Shown here: positions 8,843 to 18,173 of the stretch, piece by piece
Layout of the letters: the number at the start of each line of letters is the position of its first letter
Numbering within the stretch: position 1 is the first letter of the stretch
Source of the DNA: Streptomyces griseocarneus
GTDB taxonomy: Bacteria > Actinomycetota > Actinomycetes > Streptomycetales > Streptomycetaceae
Direction of reading: 5' to 3'
DNA length: 64,000 nt
Assembly (NCBI GenBank): GCA_003674045.1
Contig: PENC01000030.1
Span: 37,129-101,128, forward strand
Notes under the pieces: generated by a model
Seen by the model: the letters and a program-made list of their open reading frames with translations, nothing else
What the model was told of the DNA's origin: nothing
The model's database searches: none
Translations under genes and position numbers: made by a program

Positions 8843-11521
8843 TCAGGCGAGCGGCTGTTCGGCCCAGATGACCTTTCCCCCGGCGGTGTAACGGGTGCCC
8901 CAGCGGTCGGCGAGCTGCGCGACGAGGAACAGACCGCGGCCGCCCTCGTCCTCCGCCGCCGCGTAGCGCAGATGCGGTGAGGTGCTGCTGGCGTCGGAGA
9001 CCTCGCAGATCAGGACGCGGTCACGGAGCAGCCGGACGCGGATGGGCCCGGCGGCGTGCCGGATGGCGTTGGTGATCAGCTCGCTGAGGATCAGCTCGGT
9101 GGTGAACACGGCCTCGACCAGGCCCCATTCGGTCAGCTGCCGGGTGACGTCGGCGCGGGCGGCGGCCACGGCCGAGGGGTCGGAGGGCACGCCCCACTCG
9201 GCGATCCGGTCGCGCTCCAGGATGCGGGTGCGGGCGACGAGCAGGGCGATGTCGTCGCTCTGGCGCGCGGGCAGCAGGGCGTCCAGCACCGCGTCGCAGG
9301 TCTCCTGCGGGTCGCGGCCGGATGCGGCCAGGGTGCGGCCCAGGATCTCCAGGCCGACGTCGATGTCCCGGGTGCGGTCCTCGACCAGGCCGTCGGTGAA
9401 GAGGACCAGGCTGCTGCCCTCGACCAGGGTCAGCTCGGCCGTCTCGAAGGGCAGGCCGCCCAGCCCGAGCGGCGGCCCGGCGGGGAGGTCGGGGAACTCC
9501 ACGGTGCCGTCGGGGAGGACGACCGCGGGCACGGGGTGGCCGGCGCGGGCCATGCTGCACGTGCCGGCCACCGGGTCGTAGATGGCGTACAGGCAGGTGG
9601 CGCCCGCCACCGCGGGCTCGCCCTCGACCGTGGCCGCCTCCTGGTCGATGCGGCCGACCAGCTCGTCGAGGTGGCCGAGGACCTCGTCGGGCGGCACGTC
9701 GAGGGAGGAGAAGTTCTGCACGGCGGTACGCAGCCTGCCCATGGTCGCGGCCGCGTGCAGCCCGTGGCCGACGACGTCGCCGACGACCAGGGCGACCCGC
9801 GCGCCGGGCAGCGGGATGACGTCGAACCAGTCGCCGCCCACCCCGGCCTGCGCGGGCAGATAGCGGTAGGCGAGGTCGAGGGCGTTCTGCTCGGGCACTC
9901 CGCGTGGCAGCAGACTGTGCTGGAGCGTCACCGCCATCGCGTGCTCGCGGGTGAAGCGGCGCGCGTTGTCGATGCACACGGCGGCGCGGGCGGCGAGCTC
10001 CACCGCGAGGGACAGGTCGTCCTCCTCGAAGGGCTCGTTCTCCCGCGTGCGCCAGAAGTTGGCGATGCCCATGAGGACCCCGCGGGCCTTGAGCGGCACG
10101 GTGATCATGGAGCTGAAGCCGTGGTCCAGCATCTCCTGGGTGCGCCCCGGGTCCTGGGTGCGCCAGCCCGTATCGGTCCGCAGGTCGGGGACGAGCACGG
10201 GCTGCCCGCTGACGAAGCCCGTGGCCTGCGGGGTGGGCGCGGCGAACCGGTGCAGCTCGCCCGCCCGGTAGAGGGGATGGTCGTCCGTGACCCCGGTGAG
10301 GGACACGCGGCGCAGCTCCGGTGCCTCGCCGCCGACGGGCCGCGGCTCGTCGCCGTGCAGCACCCCTTCGGCGAGGTCGACGGTGGCGTAGTCGGTGAAG
10401 CGGGGTACGGCCACCCGGGTGAGTTCCTCGGCGGTGCGCCGGACGTCGAGGCTCGTGCCGATGGCCACGCTCGCCTCGTACAGCAGCCGCAGCCGGCCGC
10501 GGGCGACCTCCGCCTTGCCCGCGAGGGCCTGGAGGTCGGTGGTGTCACGGAGCGTGGCGACGCTGCCGGGCGGGCCGCCGCGGCGGTCGGTGGGCCGGTT
10601 GTTCACGGCCAGGAGCCGGTCGCCGACGGGGACCACCTCGTCGGTGGCGGTGCGCCGGGAGACGAGCAGTTCGGCCGTCCGGGGGTCGAGGCCGAGCTCG
10701 GTGACGTGGCGGCCCTCGACGTCCGGGGCCAGGCCGAGGAGCCTGCGGGCCTCGTCGTTGGCGAGCATGACGCGGCCGTCGCCGCCGACGATGAGGACGC
10801 CCTCGCGCACGGCGTGCAGGACCGCGTCGTGGTGTTCGTACATCCGGGTCATCTCGGTGGGCCCGAGGCCGTGGGTCTGGCGCCGCAGCCGCCTGGAGAC
10901 CAGGGCCGTGCCCGCCGTCGCCAGGGCGAGCGCGAGGGCGCCGACGCCGAGGACGACGGGCAGCTGACGGTCGAAGGCGCTGCTCACGCGGCTGACCTTG
11001 ACCCCGGACGACACGAGGCCCACGACCGTGCCGCGGGAGTCCTCGACCGGGACCACGACCTGCTCCTCCTGCCCCAGCGGGCCGTGCACGCTCTCGAAGC
11101 TGATCCGGCCCTGCTGGGCGGGCCCGATGTCGCCGACGAAGCGCTGGCCGATCAGCTCCGGTTTGGGGTGCGTGTAGCGGATGCCGTCCTTGTTCATCAC
11201 GACGATGAAGTCGACCCCGCCCTCCTCACGGGCGGCCTCGGTCAGCGGCTGGAGCACCTTGCTGGGGTCCGGGCCGCGCAGCGTGGCCACCAGGCCGGGG
11301 CCGTGGGCGAAAGCCTCGGCGGCGGCGAGGGACCGCCCGCGCGCGCCCTGGAACCGGTCGCTGCGCGCCTGGACGAGCAGGGTCGCCACGGCGGCGACGA
11401 CGAGCAGCAGCACGATCAGCACCTGGAGCACGAACATCTGCCCGGCGACGCTGCGGGTGCTGGCCGCCGACCGCAGTCGCCGCGCCGACAGCATCCGCGA
11501 GCGGCCCCGGGTTCGGGCCAT
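8843..11521 (-). CDS. Membrane-bound sensor PP2C/SpoIIE phosphatase with PAS, GAF and HATPase domains
   Basis: 892 residues from ATG 11521. Order: Arg-rich N-terminus; TM1 around residues 28-50; an extracytoplasmic Cache-like sensor (VDFIVVMNKDGIRYTHP, about 55-180); TM2 about 187-208; PAS about 225-320; GAF about 345-530; SpoIIE-type PP2C about 550-755 with GDWFDVIPL, GDVVGHG and LVLFTDGLVEDR; and an RsbW-like HATPase about 775-890 with the N-box ELITNAIRHA and GGRGLFLV. This architecture is typical of Streptomyces regulators that dephosphorylate anti-sigma antagonists. Having phosphatase and kinase-like domains in one chain suggests partner-switch control of an unidentified sigma factor. 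No sigma or STAS gene is adjacent. Confidence 0.9.
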   Translation of the reverse strand: MARTRGRSRMLSARRLRSAASTRSVAGQMFVLQVLIVLLLVVAAVATLLVQARSDRFQGARGRSLAAAEAFAHGPGLVATLRGPDPSKVLQPLTEAAREEGGVDFIVVMNKDGIRYTHPKPELIGQRFVGDIGPAQQGRISFESVHGPLGQEEQVVVPVEDSRGTVVGLVSSGVKVSRVSSAFDRQLPVVLGVGALALALATAGTALVSRRLRRQTHGLGPTEMTRMYEHHDAVLHAVREGVLIVGGDGRVMLANDEARRLLGLAPDVEGRHVTELGLDPRTAELLVSRRTATDEVVPVGDRLLAVNNRPTDRRGGPPGSVATLRDTTDLQALAGKAEVARGRLRLLYEASVAIGTSLDVRRTAEELTRVAVPRFTDYATVDLAEGVLHGDEPRPVGGEAPELRRVSLTGVTDDHPLYRAGELHRFAAPTPQATGFVSGQPVLVPDLRTDTGWRTQDPGRTQEMLDHGFSSMITVPLKARGVLMGIANFWRTRENEPFEEDDLSLAVELAARAAVCIDNARRFTREHAMAVTLQHSLLPRGVPEQNALDLAYRYLPAQAGVGGDWFDVIPLPGARVALVVGDVVGHGLHAAATMGRLRTAVQNFSSLDVPPDEVLGHLDELVGRIDQEAATVEGEPAVAGATCLYAIYDPVAGTCSMARAGHPVPAVVLPDGTVEFPDLPAGPPLGLGGLPFETAELTLVEGSSLVLFTDGLVEDRTRDIDVGLEILGRTLAASGRDPQETCDAVLDALLPARQSDDIALLVARTRILERDRIAEWGVPSDPSAVAAARADVTRQLTEWGLVEAVFTTELILSELITNAIRHAAGPIRVRLLRDRVLICEVSDASSTSPHLRYAAAEDEGGRGLFLVAQLADRWGTRYTAGGKVIWAEQPLA

Positions 11522-11695
11522 ACCCCATGTCTACCGTGCCGCCTTGCGCGGCGCGAACGATAGCCCGCGCGCCACCCCGGGCGCCCAGGGGTCAGAAACG
11601 CGTCAACGTCGGCCCGCCGGAGCGCTGTCGCGCCCCCGTGCCCCGACGATGAGCTGTACGGATGCAATGCGAACCTATGTACGGAGGAGTGATCG

Positions 11696-14248
11696 ATGGT
11701 GCAGGGCGGCCTTCCGACCGACGCGCCGGGCCCGCGTCCCGGCAGGCTCAAGGTCTATCTGGGCGCGGCCCCCGGGGTGGGCAAGACGTACCGGATGCTG
11801 GACGAGGGGCGGCGCCGGGCCCGGCGCGGCACCGACGTGGTGGTGGCGTTCGCGGAGTGCCACCAGCGGCCGCGCACCGAGGCCATGCTGGACGGTCTGG
11901 AAACCGTGCCCCGCGCCTCGTACACCTACCGCGGCACGACCAGCACCGAGCTCGACCTGGACGCGGTGCTGGCCCGGCGGCCCGCGGTGGCGCTGGTGGA
12001 CGAGATGGCGCACACCAACGTGCCGGGGACGCGCAACGTCAAGCGCTGGCAGGACATCGAGGAGCTGCTCGCCGCGGGCATCGACGTCGTGACGGCGGTC
12101 AACATCCAGCACCTGGAGTCCCTCAACGACGTCGTGCAGAAGATCACCGACGTGCCGCAGCGCGAGACGGTGCCGGACGAGGTGGTGCGCCGCGCCGACC
12201 AGATCGAGCTGGTGGACATGCCGTCCGAGGCGCTGCGCCGCCGCATGGCGCACGGCAACATCTACGCGCCGGAGAAGATCGACGCGGCGCTGTCGCACTA
12301 CTTCCGGATCGGGAACCTCACCGCGCTGCGCGAGCTGGCCCTGCTGTGGGTCGCCGGGCACGTGGACGAGACACTGCAGCGCTACCGCGCCGAGCACGGG
12401 ATAGGCGGCGTCTGGGAGACGCGCGAGCGCGTGGTCGTGGCGCTCACGGGCGGCCCGGAGGGCGAGACCCTCATCCGCCGCGCGGCCCGGATCACGGCCC
12501 GCTCCTCCGGCGACCTGCTCGCCCTCCACGTCACGCGCAGCGACGGCCTCGCGGGCGCCTCGCCCGCGGCGCTGGCCGGGCAGCGGCGGCTCGTGGAGAG
12601 CCTGGGCGGTACGTACCACACGGTCGTCGGCGACCACGTGCCCTCCGCGCTGCTGGAGTTCGCGCGCGCCGAGAACGCCACGCAGCTCGTGGTCGGCGTC
12701 AGCCGCCGCGGCAGGCTGCCGCGCTTCACGCGCGGCGTGGGCGAGACGACGGTCGCGCTGTCGGGGGACATCGACGTCCACATGGTCACGCACGAGCGCG
12801 CGGGGAAGGGCCGCGGCCGCACGCCACGGACCCCGCGCGGTGAGCTGCCGTTCGCACGGCGGATCGGCGGCCCGGTCTCGGGGCTGCTGGTGCCCGCGCT
12901 GCTCACACTGGCGCTGCGGGCAGGCTCGGATCCACTGGACCTCAACCTGACCAGCGAGACACTGCTGTTCCTGCTGGCCGTCGTCGGCGTGGCCTGCATC
13001 GGCGGGGTGCTGTCGGCACTGCTCGCCTCCCTCTCGGCCTCCCTGCTGCTCAACTACTACTTCGTGCCGCCGACCGACGAGTTCACCATCGACGAGGCCA
13101 ACAACGTCCTCGCCCTGGGGGTGTTCGCGGTGGTCGCGGTCACGGTGGCGCTCGTCGTGGACCGGTCGCTGGGGCTCGGCCGCAGCGCGGCGAGCGCGAC
13201 CGCCGAGGCGGAGACCCTCTCCTCGCTGGCGGGCGGCATCCTGCGGGGCGAGCACGACGTACCGGTCCTGCTGGAGCGCACGCGCGAGACGTTCGGCATG
13301 GACTCCGCCGAGCTGCGCCCCCGCGACCACGAGCCGGTGCGGATTCCGGAGCGGGAGGACACCCAGGCGGAGCTCACCGTGCCCATAGGGGCGGACAGCG
13401 AACTGGTGCTGCGCGGCCGGGCCCTGCCCGCCTCGGACCGCCGGGTACTGGCCGCCTTCGCCGCGCATCTGACGGCCGCGGTCGAACACGCCCGGCTCGC
13501 CGAGGCCGTGGCCGAGGTCGAGCCGGTCAAGGCGGCCGACCGGATGCGCACCGCCCTGCTCGCCGCCGTCAGCCACGACCTGCGCACCCCGCTCGCGGGC
13601 AGCTGGGCCGCCATCAGCTCGCTGCGCAGCAGGGAGGTCGAGTTCTCCGCGGACGACCGGGAGGAGCTGCTGGCCACGGCCGAGGAGTCCCTCGTCAAGC
13701 TCAACCGGCTGGTGGACAACCTCCTGGACATGAGCCGCATCCACGCGGGCGCGCTCACCCTCGACCTCCAGCCCACCGCGCCCGGCGGGGTGCTGGCCCT
13801 GGCCCTGGACACCCTGCCCGAGCCCCCGCGGGTGCCGGTCACGGCCCAGGACCTCGACGACGCGCCGTCCGTGCTCGCCGATCCCCCGCTGCTGGAGCGC
13901 GTGCTCGCCAACCTCGTGGCCAACGCGAGCAGGCACTCGCCGCCGGGCCGCCCCGTCACCGTCGCCGCCAGCGTCCTCGGCGCCCGCGTCGAACTGCGGG
14001 TCATCGACCGGGGCCCGGGGATCAGCCCGGCGAACCGGGAGCGGGCCTTCGCGCCCTTCCAGCGGCTGGGCGACACGGACAACACCACCGGCCTCGGGCT
14101 GGGGCTCGCCATCTCCCGGGGGCTGACCGAGGCCATGGGCGGCACGCTCACGCCCGAGGACACCCCGGGCGGCGGCCTCACCATGGTGATCTCGCTGCCC
14201 GCCGCGAACGGCGGGGCGGGAAACACCCCGGAACCCCGCTTGGCGTAG
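11696..14248 (+). CDS. kdpD: KdpD-type sensor histidine kinase without a partner response regulator
   Basis: 850 residues from ATG 11696 behind GGAGGAGTG. The N-terminal KdpD domain has the P-loop AAPGVGKTY near residue 25 and DEMAHTNVPG near residue 103. A UspA-like domain follows at about 240-380, then closely spaced membrane segments between about 395 and 500, a GAF-like linker, the HisKA box AVSHDLRTPL with phospho-acceptor His627, and HATPase boxes VANASRHSP, GPGISP and GLGLGLAISRG. The family senses low K+ or osmotic state and phosphorylates KdpE to induce the KdpFABC pump. No kdpE or kdpFABC is present here. The next gene downstream is ctaD, 62 bp away. The phospho-transfer target is therefore unknown. 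Confidence 0.9.
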   Translation: MVQGGLPTDAPGPRPGRLKVYLGAAPGVGKTYRMLDEGRRRARRGTDVVVAFAECHQRPRTEAMLDGLETVPRASYTYRGTTSTELDLDAVLARRPAVALVDEMAHTNVPGTRNVKRWQDIEELLAAGIDVVTAVNIQHLESLNDVVQKITDVPQRETVPDEVVRRADQIELVDMPSEALRRRMAHGNIYAPEKIDAALSHYFRIGNLTALRELALLWVAGHVDETLQRYRAEHGIGGVWETRERVVVALTGGPEGETLIRRAARITARSSGDLLALHVTRSDGLAGASPAALAGQRRLVESLGGTYHTVVGDHVPSALLEFARAENATQLVVGVSRRGRLPRFTRGVGETTVALSGDIDVHMVTHERAGKGRGRTPRTPRGELPFARRIGGPVSGLLVPALLTLALRAGSDPLDLNLTSETLLFLLAVVGVACIGGVLSALLASLSASLLLNYYFVPPTDEFTIDEANNVLALGVFAVVAVTVALVVDRSLGLGRSAASATAEAETLSSLAGGILRGEHDVPVLLERTRETFGMDSAELRPRDHEPVRIPEREDTQAELTVPIGADSELVLRGRALPASDRRVLAAFAAHLTAAVEHARLAEAVAEVEPVKAADRMRTALLAAVSHDLRTPLAGSWAAISSLRSREVEFSADDREELLATAEESLVKLNRLVDNLLDMSRIHAGALTLDLQPTAPGGVLALALDTLPEPPRVPVTAQDLDDAPSVLADPPLLERVLANLVANASRHSPPGRPVTVAASVLGARVELRVIDRGPGISPANRERAFAPFQRLGDTDNTTGLGLGLAISRGLTEAMGGTLTPEDTPGGGLTMVISLPAANGGAGNTPEPRLA

Positions 14249-14310
14249 CAGGGGTTTGCTCTCCGTCGGGCGGGGCTACCGCACTCTCGACACCCGCCCA
14301 CGGAGAGCCC

Positions 14311-16014
14311 ATGTCACAGCTGGACGAGCAGGAAGCGCCCCCCGCCGACACCCCGCGCCTCCGGCCGGCCGTCAGGCTCCTCGGCTGGGTCACCACCACC
14401 GACCACAAGGTCATCGGGAACATGTACCTGGTGACGGCGTTCTGCTTCTTCCTGGCCGCGGGGCTGATGGCCATGCTGATGCGCGCGGAGCTCGCCCGGC
14501 CGGGGCTGCAGTTCTTCTCCACGTCGCAGTACAACCAGCTCGTCACGCTGCACGGCACGCTCATGATGCTGCTGTTCGCCACGCCGATGTTCGCGGGCTT
14601 CGCCAACGCCGTCATGCCGCTGCAGATCGGCGCCCCCGACGTGGCCTTCCCCCGGCTCAACGCCCTGTCGTACTGGCTGTTCCTCTTCGGCGGGCTGATC
14701 GTGGTCTCCGGGCTGGTCGTGCCGGGCGGGGCCGCGCCGTTCGGCTGGTTCGCGTACGCGCCGCTGAACAGCGCGGTCTACTCGCCGGGGGCGGGCGGCG
14801 ACCTGTGGGCCATGGGCCTCGTGGTCGCCGGGCTGAGCACGGTGCTGGGCTCGGTGAACTTCATCGTGACGATCCTGTGCCTGCGGGCGCCCGGCCTGAC
14901 GATGTTCCGGATGCCGGTGTTCACCTGGAACATCCTCTTCACCTCGGTCCTGGCGCTGCTCGCCTTCCCGGTGTTCACGGCGGCCCTGCTGATGCTGGAG
15001 GCGGACCGGAAGTTCGGGGCGCGGGTCTTCGACGCGGCGTACGGGGGCGCGGTGCTCTGGCAGCACCTCTTCTGGTTCTTCGGGCACCCGGAGGTCTACA
15101 TCGTGGCGCTGCCGTTCTTCGGGGTGATCACCGAGATCATCCCGGTGTTCAGCAGGAAGCCGCTCTTCGGCTACACGGGCATGGTGGGCGCGACCATCGC
15201 CATCACCATGCTGTCGGCGTCGGTGTGGGCGCACCACATGTTCGCCACCGGGGCCGTGCTGCTGCCGTTCTTCTCCCTGCTGTCGTTCCTGATCGCCGTG
15301 CCGACGGGGGTGAAGTTCTTCAACTGGATCGGCACCATGTGGCGCGGCTCGCTGTCCTTCGAGACACCGATGCTGTGGGCGGTGGGCTTCCTGGTGACGT
15401 TCCTGCTCGGCGGGCTCAGCGGAGTGCTCATCGCCTCGCCCCCGATCGACTTCCACGTCACCGACAGCTACTTCGTCGTGGCACACCTGCACTATGTGCT
15501 GTTCGGGACCGTCGTCTTCGCGATGTTCGGCGGCTTCTACTTCTGGTGGCCCAAGTGGACCGGGCGGATGCTCGACGAGCGGCTGGGCCGCATCCACTTC
15601 TTCACGCTGTTCACGGGCTTCCAGATCACGTTCCTGGTGCAGCACTGGCTGGGCGAGTCCGGGATGCCGCGGCGCTACGCCGACTACCTCGCCGCCGACG
15701 GCTTCACCACCCTCAACACCGTCTCGTCCATCGGCGCGTTCCTGCTGGGCGTCTCCACGCTGCCGTTCCTGTACAACGTGTGGCGCACCGCCCGCCACGC
15801 GCCGAAGGTGACCGTCGACGACCCGTGGGGCTTCGGGCGCTCGCTGGAGTGGGCCACCAGCTGCCCGCCGCCGCGCCACAACTTCACGGCACTGCCCCGC
15901 GTGCGGTCCGACTCGCCCGCGTTCGACCTGCACCACCCGGAGGCCGCCGGGACCGCCGGGGCGGCCCTGTCGGCCGGTGGCCCGGCCCTTCCGGCCGAGG
16001 GGACGGACGCGTGA
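14311..16014 (+). CDS. ctaD: Cytochrome c oxidase subunit I (second/alternative copy likely)
   Basis: 567 residues from ATG 14311. This is the catalytic subunit of the aa3-type oxidase, reducing O2 in the membrane. Metal ligands are visible: the low-spin haem His in LHGTLMM; CuB His and cross-linked Tyr in WFFGHPEVYIVALP; the CuB His pair in WAHHMFATG; and the haem His residues in FVVAHLHYVLFG. Twelve membrane helices fit. The gene overlaps ctaF by 4 bp. The usual actinobacterial partners ctaC, ctaE, qcrC and qcrA are not here, so this looks like an accessory copy separate from the main respiratory operon; that is inferred from layout only. Confidence 0.92.
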   Translation: MSQLDEQEAPPADTPRLRPAVRLLGWVTTTDHKVIGNMYLVTAFCFFLAAGLMAMLMRAELARPGLQFFSTSQYNQLVTLHGTLMMLLFATPMFAGFANAVMPLQIGAPDVAFPRLNALSYWLFLFGGLIVVSGLVVPGGAAPFGWFAYAPLNSAVYSPGAGGDLWAMGLVVAGLSTVLGSVNFIVTILCLRAPGLTMFRMPVFTWNILFTSVLALLAFPVFTAALLMLEADRKFGARVFDAAYGGAVLWQHLFWFFGHPEVYIVALPFFGVITEIIPVFSRKPLFGYTGMVGATIAITMLSASVWAHHMFATGAVLLPFFSLLSFLIAVPTGVKFFNWIGTMWRGSLSFETPMLWAVGFLVTFLLGGLSGVLIASPPIDFHVTDSYFVVAHLHYVLFGTVVFAMFGGFYFWWPKWTGRMLDERLGRIHFFTLFTGFQITFLVQHWLGESGMPRRYADYLAADGFTTLNTVSSIGAFLLGVSTLPFLYNVWRTARHAPKVTVDDPWGFGRSLEWATSCPPPRHNFTALPRVRSDSPAFDLHHPEAAGTAGAALSAGGPALPAEGTDA

Positions 16015-16400
16015 AGACCGAGGCGTGTCTCTTCGCCGGGGTGGCGGGCTTCTTCCTCGTGGCCGGGGCCTTCTACACCTGGCTGTCGGACCGCGAGCCC
16101 GCGGGCACGGCGGCACTGGTGGTCTCGTTCCTGATGGCCTCGCTCGTCGCCTTCTTCTGCGCCGTGAACCACCGCCGCCGCGGGAAGCGGCCGGAGGACA
16201 GGAAGGACGGCGAGATCGCCGAGCGTGCCGGGCGGCTCGACTTCTTCCCGCCGCGCAGCTACTACCCGCCGCTGACCGGCCTCGGTGCCGCCCTGAGCGC
16301 GCTGGGCATCGTCTTCGGCCTGTGGCTGTTCCTCATCGGCTTCGGCGTCCTGTGGGGCGGCGTCTTCGGCCTGGCCTTCCAGCACGTCCGGCGCGAGTGA
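16011..16400 (+). CDS. ctaF: Cytochrome c oxidase subunit IV, actinobacterial type
   Basis: 129 residues from GTG 16011, which overlaps the ctaD stop as GTGA; CGAGGGGA lies upstream. Four hydrophobic segments (two before and two after a charged loop with RRRGKRPEDRKDGE) and the motif DFFPPRSYYPPLTGLGAAL are characteristic of the small subunit that accompanies CtaD in actinobacteria. It should stabilise the oxidase in the membrane. Translational coupling to ctaD is likely. It is convergent with qcrB, 21 bp away. Confidence 0.88.
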   Translation: MKTEACLFAGVAGFFLVAGAFYTWLSDREPAGTAALVVSFLMASLVAFFCAVNHRRRGKRPEDRKDGEIAERAGRLDFFPPRSYYPPLTGLGAALSALGIVFGLWLFLIGFGVLWGGVFGLAFQHVRRE

Positions 16401-16421
16401 GCACTCCCCCTCGGGGCCGCG

Positions 16422-18038
16422 TCACTCCCCCGGCTCGACGGGCGCCGCCGTACGCTCCTCGATCTGCCGCCGCTGCTCCGGCGTCACGGGCAGCTCGACG
16501 CGGTCGCGGTAGTACCAGCGGCTCAGGACGACCCGCAGGCGCTGCCGCCGGGACGCCGGTCCGTCGGGCGCGGGCAGCGGCAGGGGGACGTCGCGCACCA
16601 GCACCCGGTAGCCCTCCCGCGCGGACACCGGTTCATGACGCTCGCTCAGCCCGCCTGCCGGGTCCTGCTCCACCTCCCCGCTCTCCTCACCCTCCGTCAG
16701 CACCTGCCGGTCGTGGGCCTGGAGCGCCAGGCAGACGCGTTTGGTCACCACGAACGCCAGCACCGGGCCGAGGACGACACCGGCCCGGTAGATCCAGGTG
16801 AGGGCGTTGACCGAGACCCGGAAGGAGTAGGCGGCGACGTCGTTGCCGCCCGCCGCGAGCAGCACGGCGTAGAAGACGATGCCCGCCGCCCCGAGCGCCG
16901 TACGGGTGGGCCGGTTGCGGGGCCGGTCGCTGAAGTGGTGCTCCGCCCGGTCCGCCGTCACCCACTTCTCCAGGAACGGGTACAGGTACAGGCCGGTGAA
17001 CAGCACGCCCGGCAGGATCACCGCGGGGATCAGCACGTTCCACATGAAGGTGTGGCCCCACAGCACCGTCTCCCACGGCGGCATGACGCGCAGCGCGCCC
17101 TCCAGGAAGCCCACGTACCAGTCCGGCTGCGCGCCCGTGGCGACCTGGTCGGGACGGTAGGGCCCGTAGTCCCAGACCGGGTTGATCTGGGCGAGCGCAC
17201 CGAGCGCGGCCAGCGCACCGAAGATCATCAGGAACAGGCCGCCCGACTTGGCGGTGAACTGCGGGAACATCGGTACGCCCACGGCGTTGCGGTTGGTCCG
17301 GCCCCGCTCCGCCCAGTGCGTGTGCTTGAGGTAGACGACCAGCAGCAGGTGCACGCCGAGCAGGGCGATCAGCAGGCCGGGCACGAACAGCACGTGCACG
17401 ATGTACAGCCGCGGGATGAGCACATGGCCGGGGTACGGGCCGCGCCAGATGAAAGAGCTCAGGTACGTGCCCACCACCGGGATGGACATCACGATCGTGT
17501 CGGCCGTGCGCAGCCCCGTGCCGGAGAGCAGGTCGTCGGGGAGCGAGTAGCCGCAGAAGCCCTCGAACAGGGCGAGGAGGAACAGCGTCAGCCCCACCAG
17601 CCAGTTGGCCTCGCGCGGCCTGCGGAACGCGCCGGTGAGGAAGACCCGCATCATGTGCACCGCGGCCGCGGCGACGAAGACCAGCGCCGCCCAGTGGTGC
17701 ACCTGCCGCATGAGCAGCCCGCCCCGGACGTCGAAGCTCAGCCCGAGCGTCGAGAGGTACGCCTGCGACATGGGCAGGCCGCGCAGCGGCGCGTAGCTGC
17801 CGTCGTAGACGGTCCGCGTCATGCCCGGGTCGAAGAACAGCGTGAGGAACGTGCCCGTGAGCAGCAGCACCACGAAGCTGTAGAGGGCGAGCTCGCCGAG
17901 CAGGTACGACCAGTGGTCCGGAAAGGCCTTCCGCAGCAGCGCGCGGGCCGCCTCGGCGACCGGCAGGCGCCGGTCCAGCGCCGTGAACCCGGCCCCGGCG
18001 GCAACGCCGAGGTCCACTCTCCGCCTCCGGAACGGCAT
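16422..18038 (-). CDS. qcrB: Cytochrome b subunit of the bc1 complex (QcrB)
   Basis: 538 residues from ATG 18038, close to the usual actinobacterial QcrB length. It binds two b haems and oxidises menaquinol in the membrane. Haem-ligand His pairs are visible in VHHWAALVF with AAVHMMRVF, and in VHVLFVPGL with LGVHLLLV. The quinol-site loop reads PDWYVGFLEGALRV, the actinobacterial form of PEWY. The last 140 residues form an extended cytoplasmic tail. No qcrA or qcrC is adjacent. With ctaD and ctaF on the opposite strand it forms a reduced respiratory cluster, probably paralogous to the main operon. Confidence 0.9.
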   Translation of the reverse strand: MPFRRRRVDLGVAAGAGFTALDRRLPVAEAARALLRKAFPDHWSYLLGELALYSFVVLLLTGTFLTLFFDPGMTRTVYDGSYAPLRGLPMSQAYLSTLGLSFDVRGGLLMRQVHHWAALVFVAAAAVHMMRVFLTGAFRRPREANWLVGLTLFLLALFEGFCGYSLPDDLLSGTGLRTADTIVMSIPVVGTYLSSFIWRGPYPGHVLIPRLYIVHVLFVPGLLIALLGVHLLLVVYLKHTHWAERGRTNRNAVGVPMFPQFTAKSGGLFLMIFGALAALGALAQINPVWDYGPYRPDQVATGAQPDWYVGFLEGALRVMPPWETVLWGHTFMWNVLIPAVILPGVLFTGLYLYPFLEKWVTADRAEHHFSDRPRNRPTRTALGAAGIVFYAVLLAAGGNDVAAYSFRVSVNALTWIYRAGVVLGPVLAFVVTKRVCLALQAHDRQVLTEGEESGEVEQDPAGGLSERHEPVSAREGYRVLVRDVPLPLPAPDGPASRRQRLRVVLSRWYYRDRVELPVTPEQRRQIEERTAAPVEPGE

Positions 18039-18125
18039 GTGACGGCTCCCCAGTCGATCGGCAGTCGATCGGTACGCCCGATGCGTAACCCGCGGGCGCG
18101 GCGCTCAACCGGGCGTTAGGCAGAA

Positions 18126-18165
18126 CAGGGCAGCAGCACCTGACATGACGTCAGGGGCTGCCCTG
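18126..18165. terminator. Two-part hairpin downstream of the carboxylate-amine ligase gene
   Basis: Outer arms CAGGGCAGC (18126-18134) and GCTGCCCTG (18157-18165) pair perfectly. An inner stem CCTGAC/GTCAGG (18139-18155) sits in the loop. It lies 9 bp past the ligase stop codon (ligase read on the minus strand) and upstream of the qcrB start, so it probably insulates qcrB. Confidence 0.65.
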
Positions 18166-18173
18166 GTACGGCA

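Noticed and set aside
9056..11563. Long forward frame opposite the PP2C phosphatase
   Set aside because: The minus strand encodes recognisable Cache, PAS, GAF, PP2C and HATPase domains; the forward frame has no motif.
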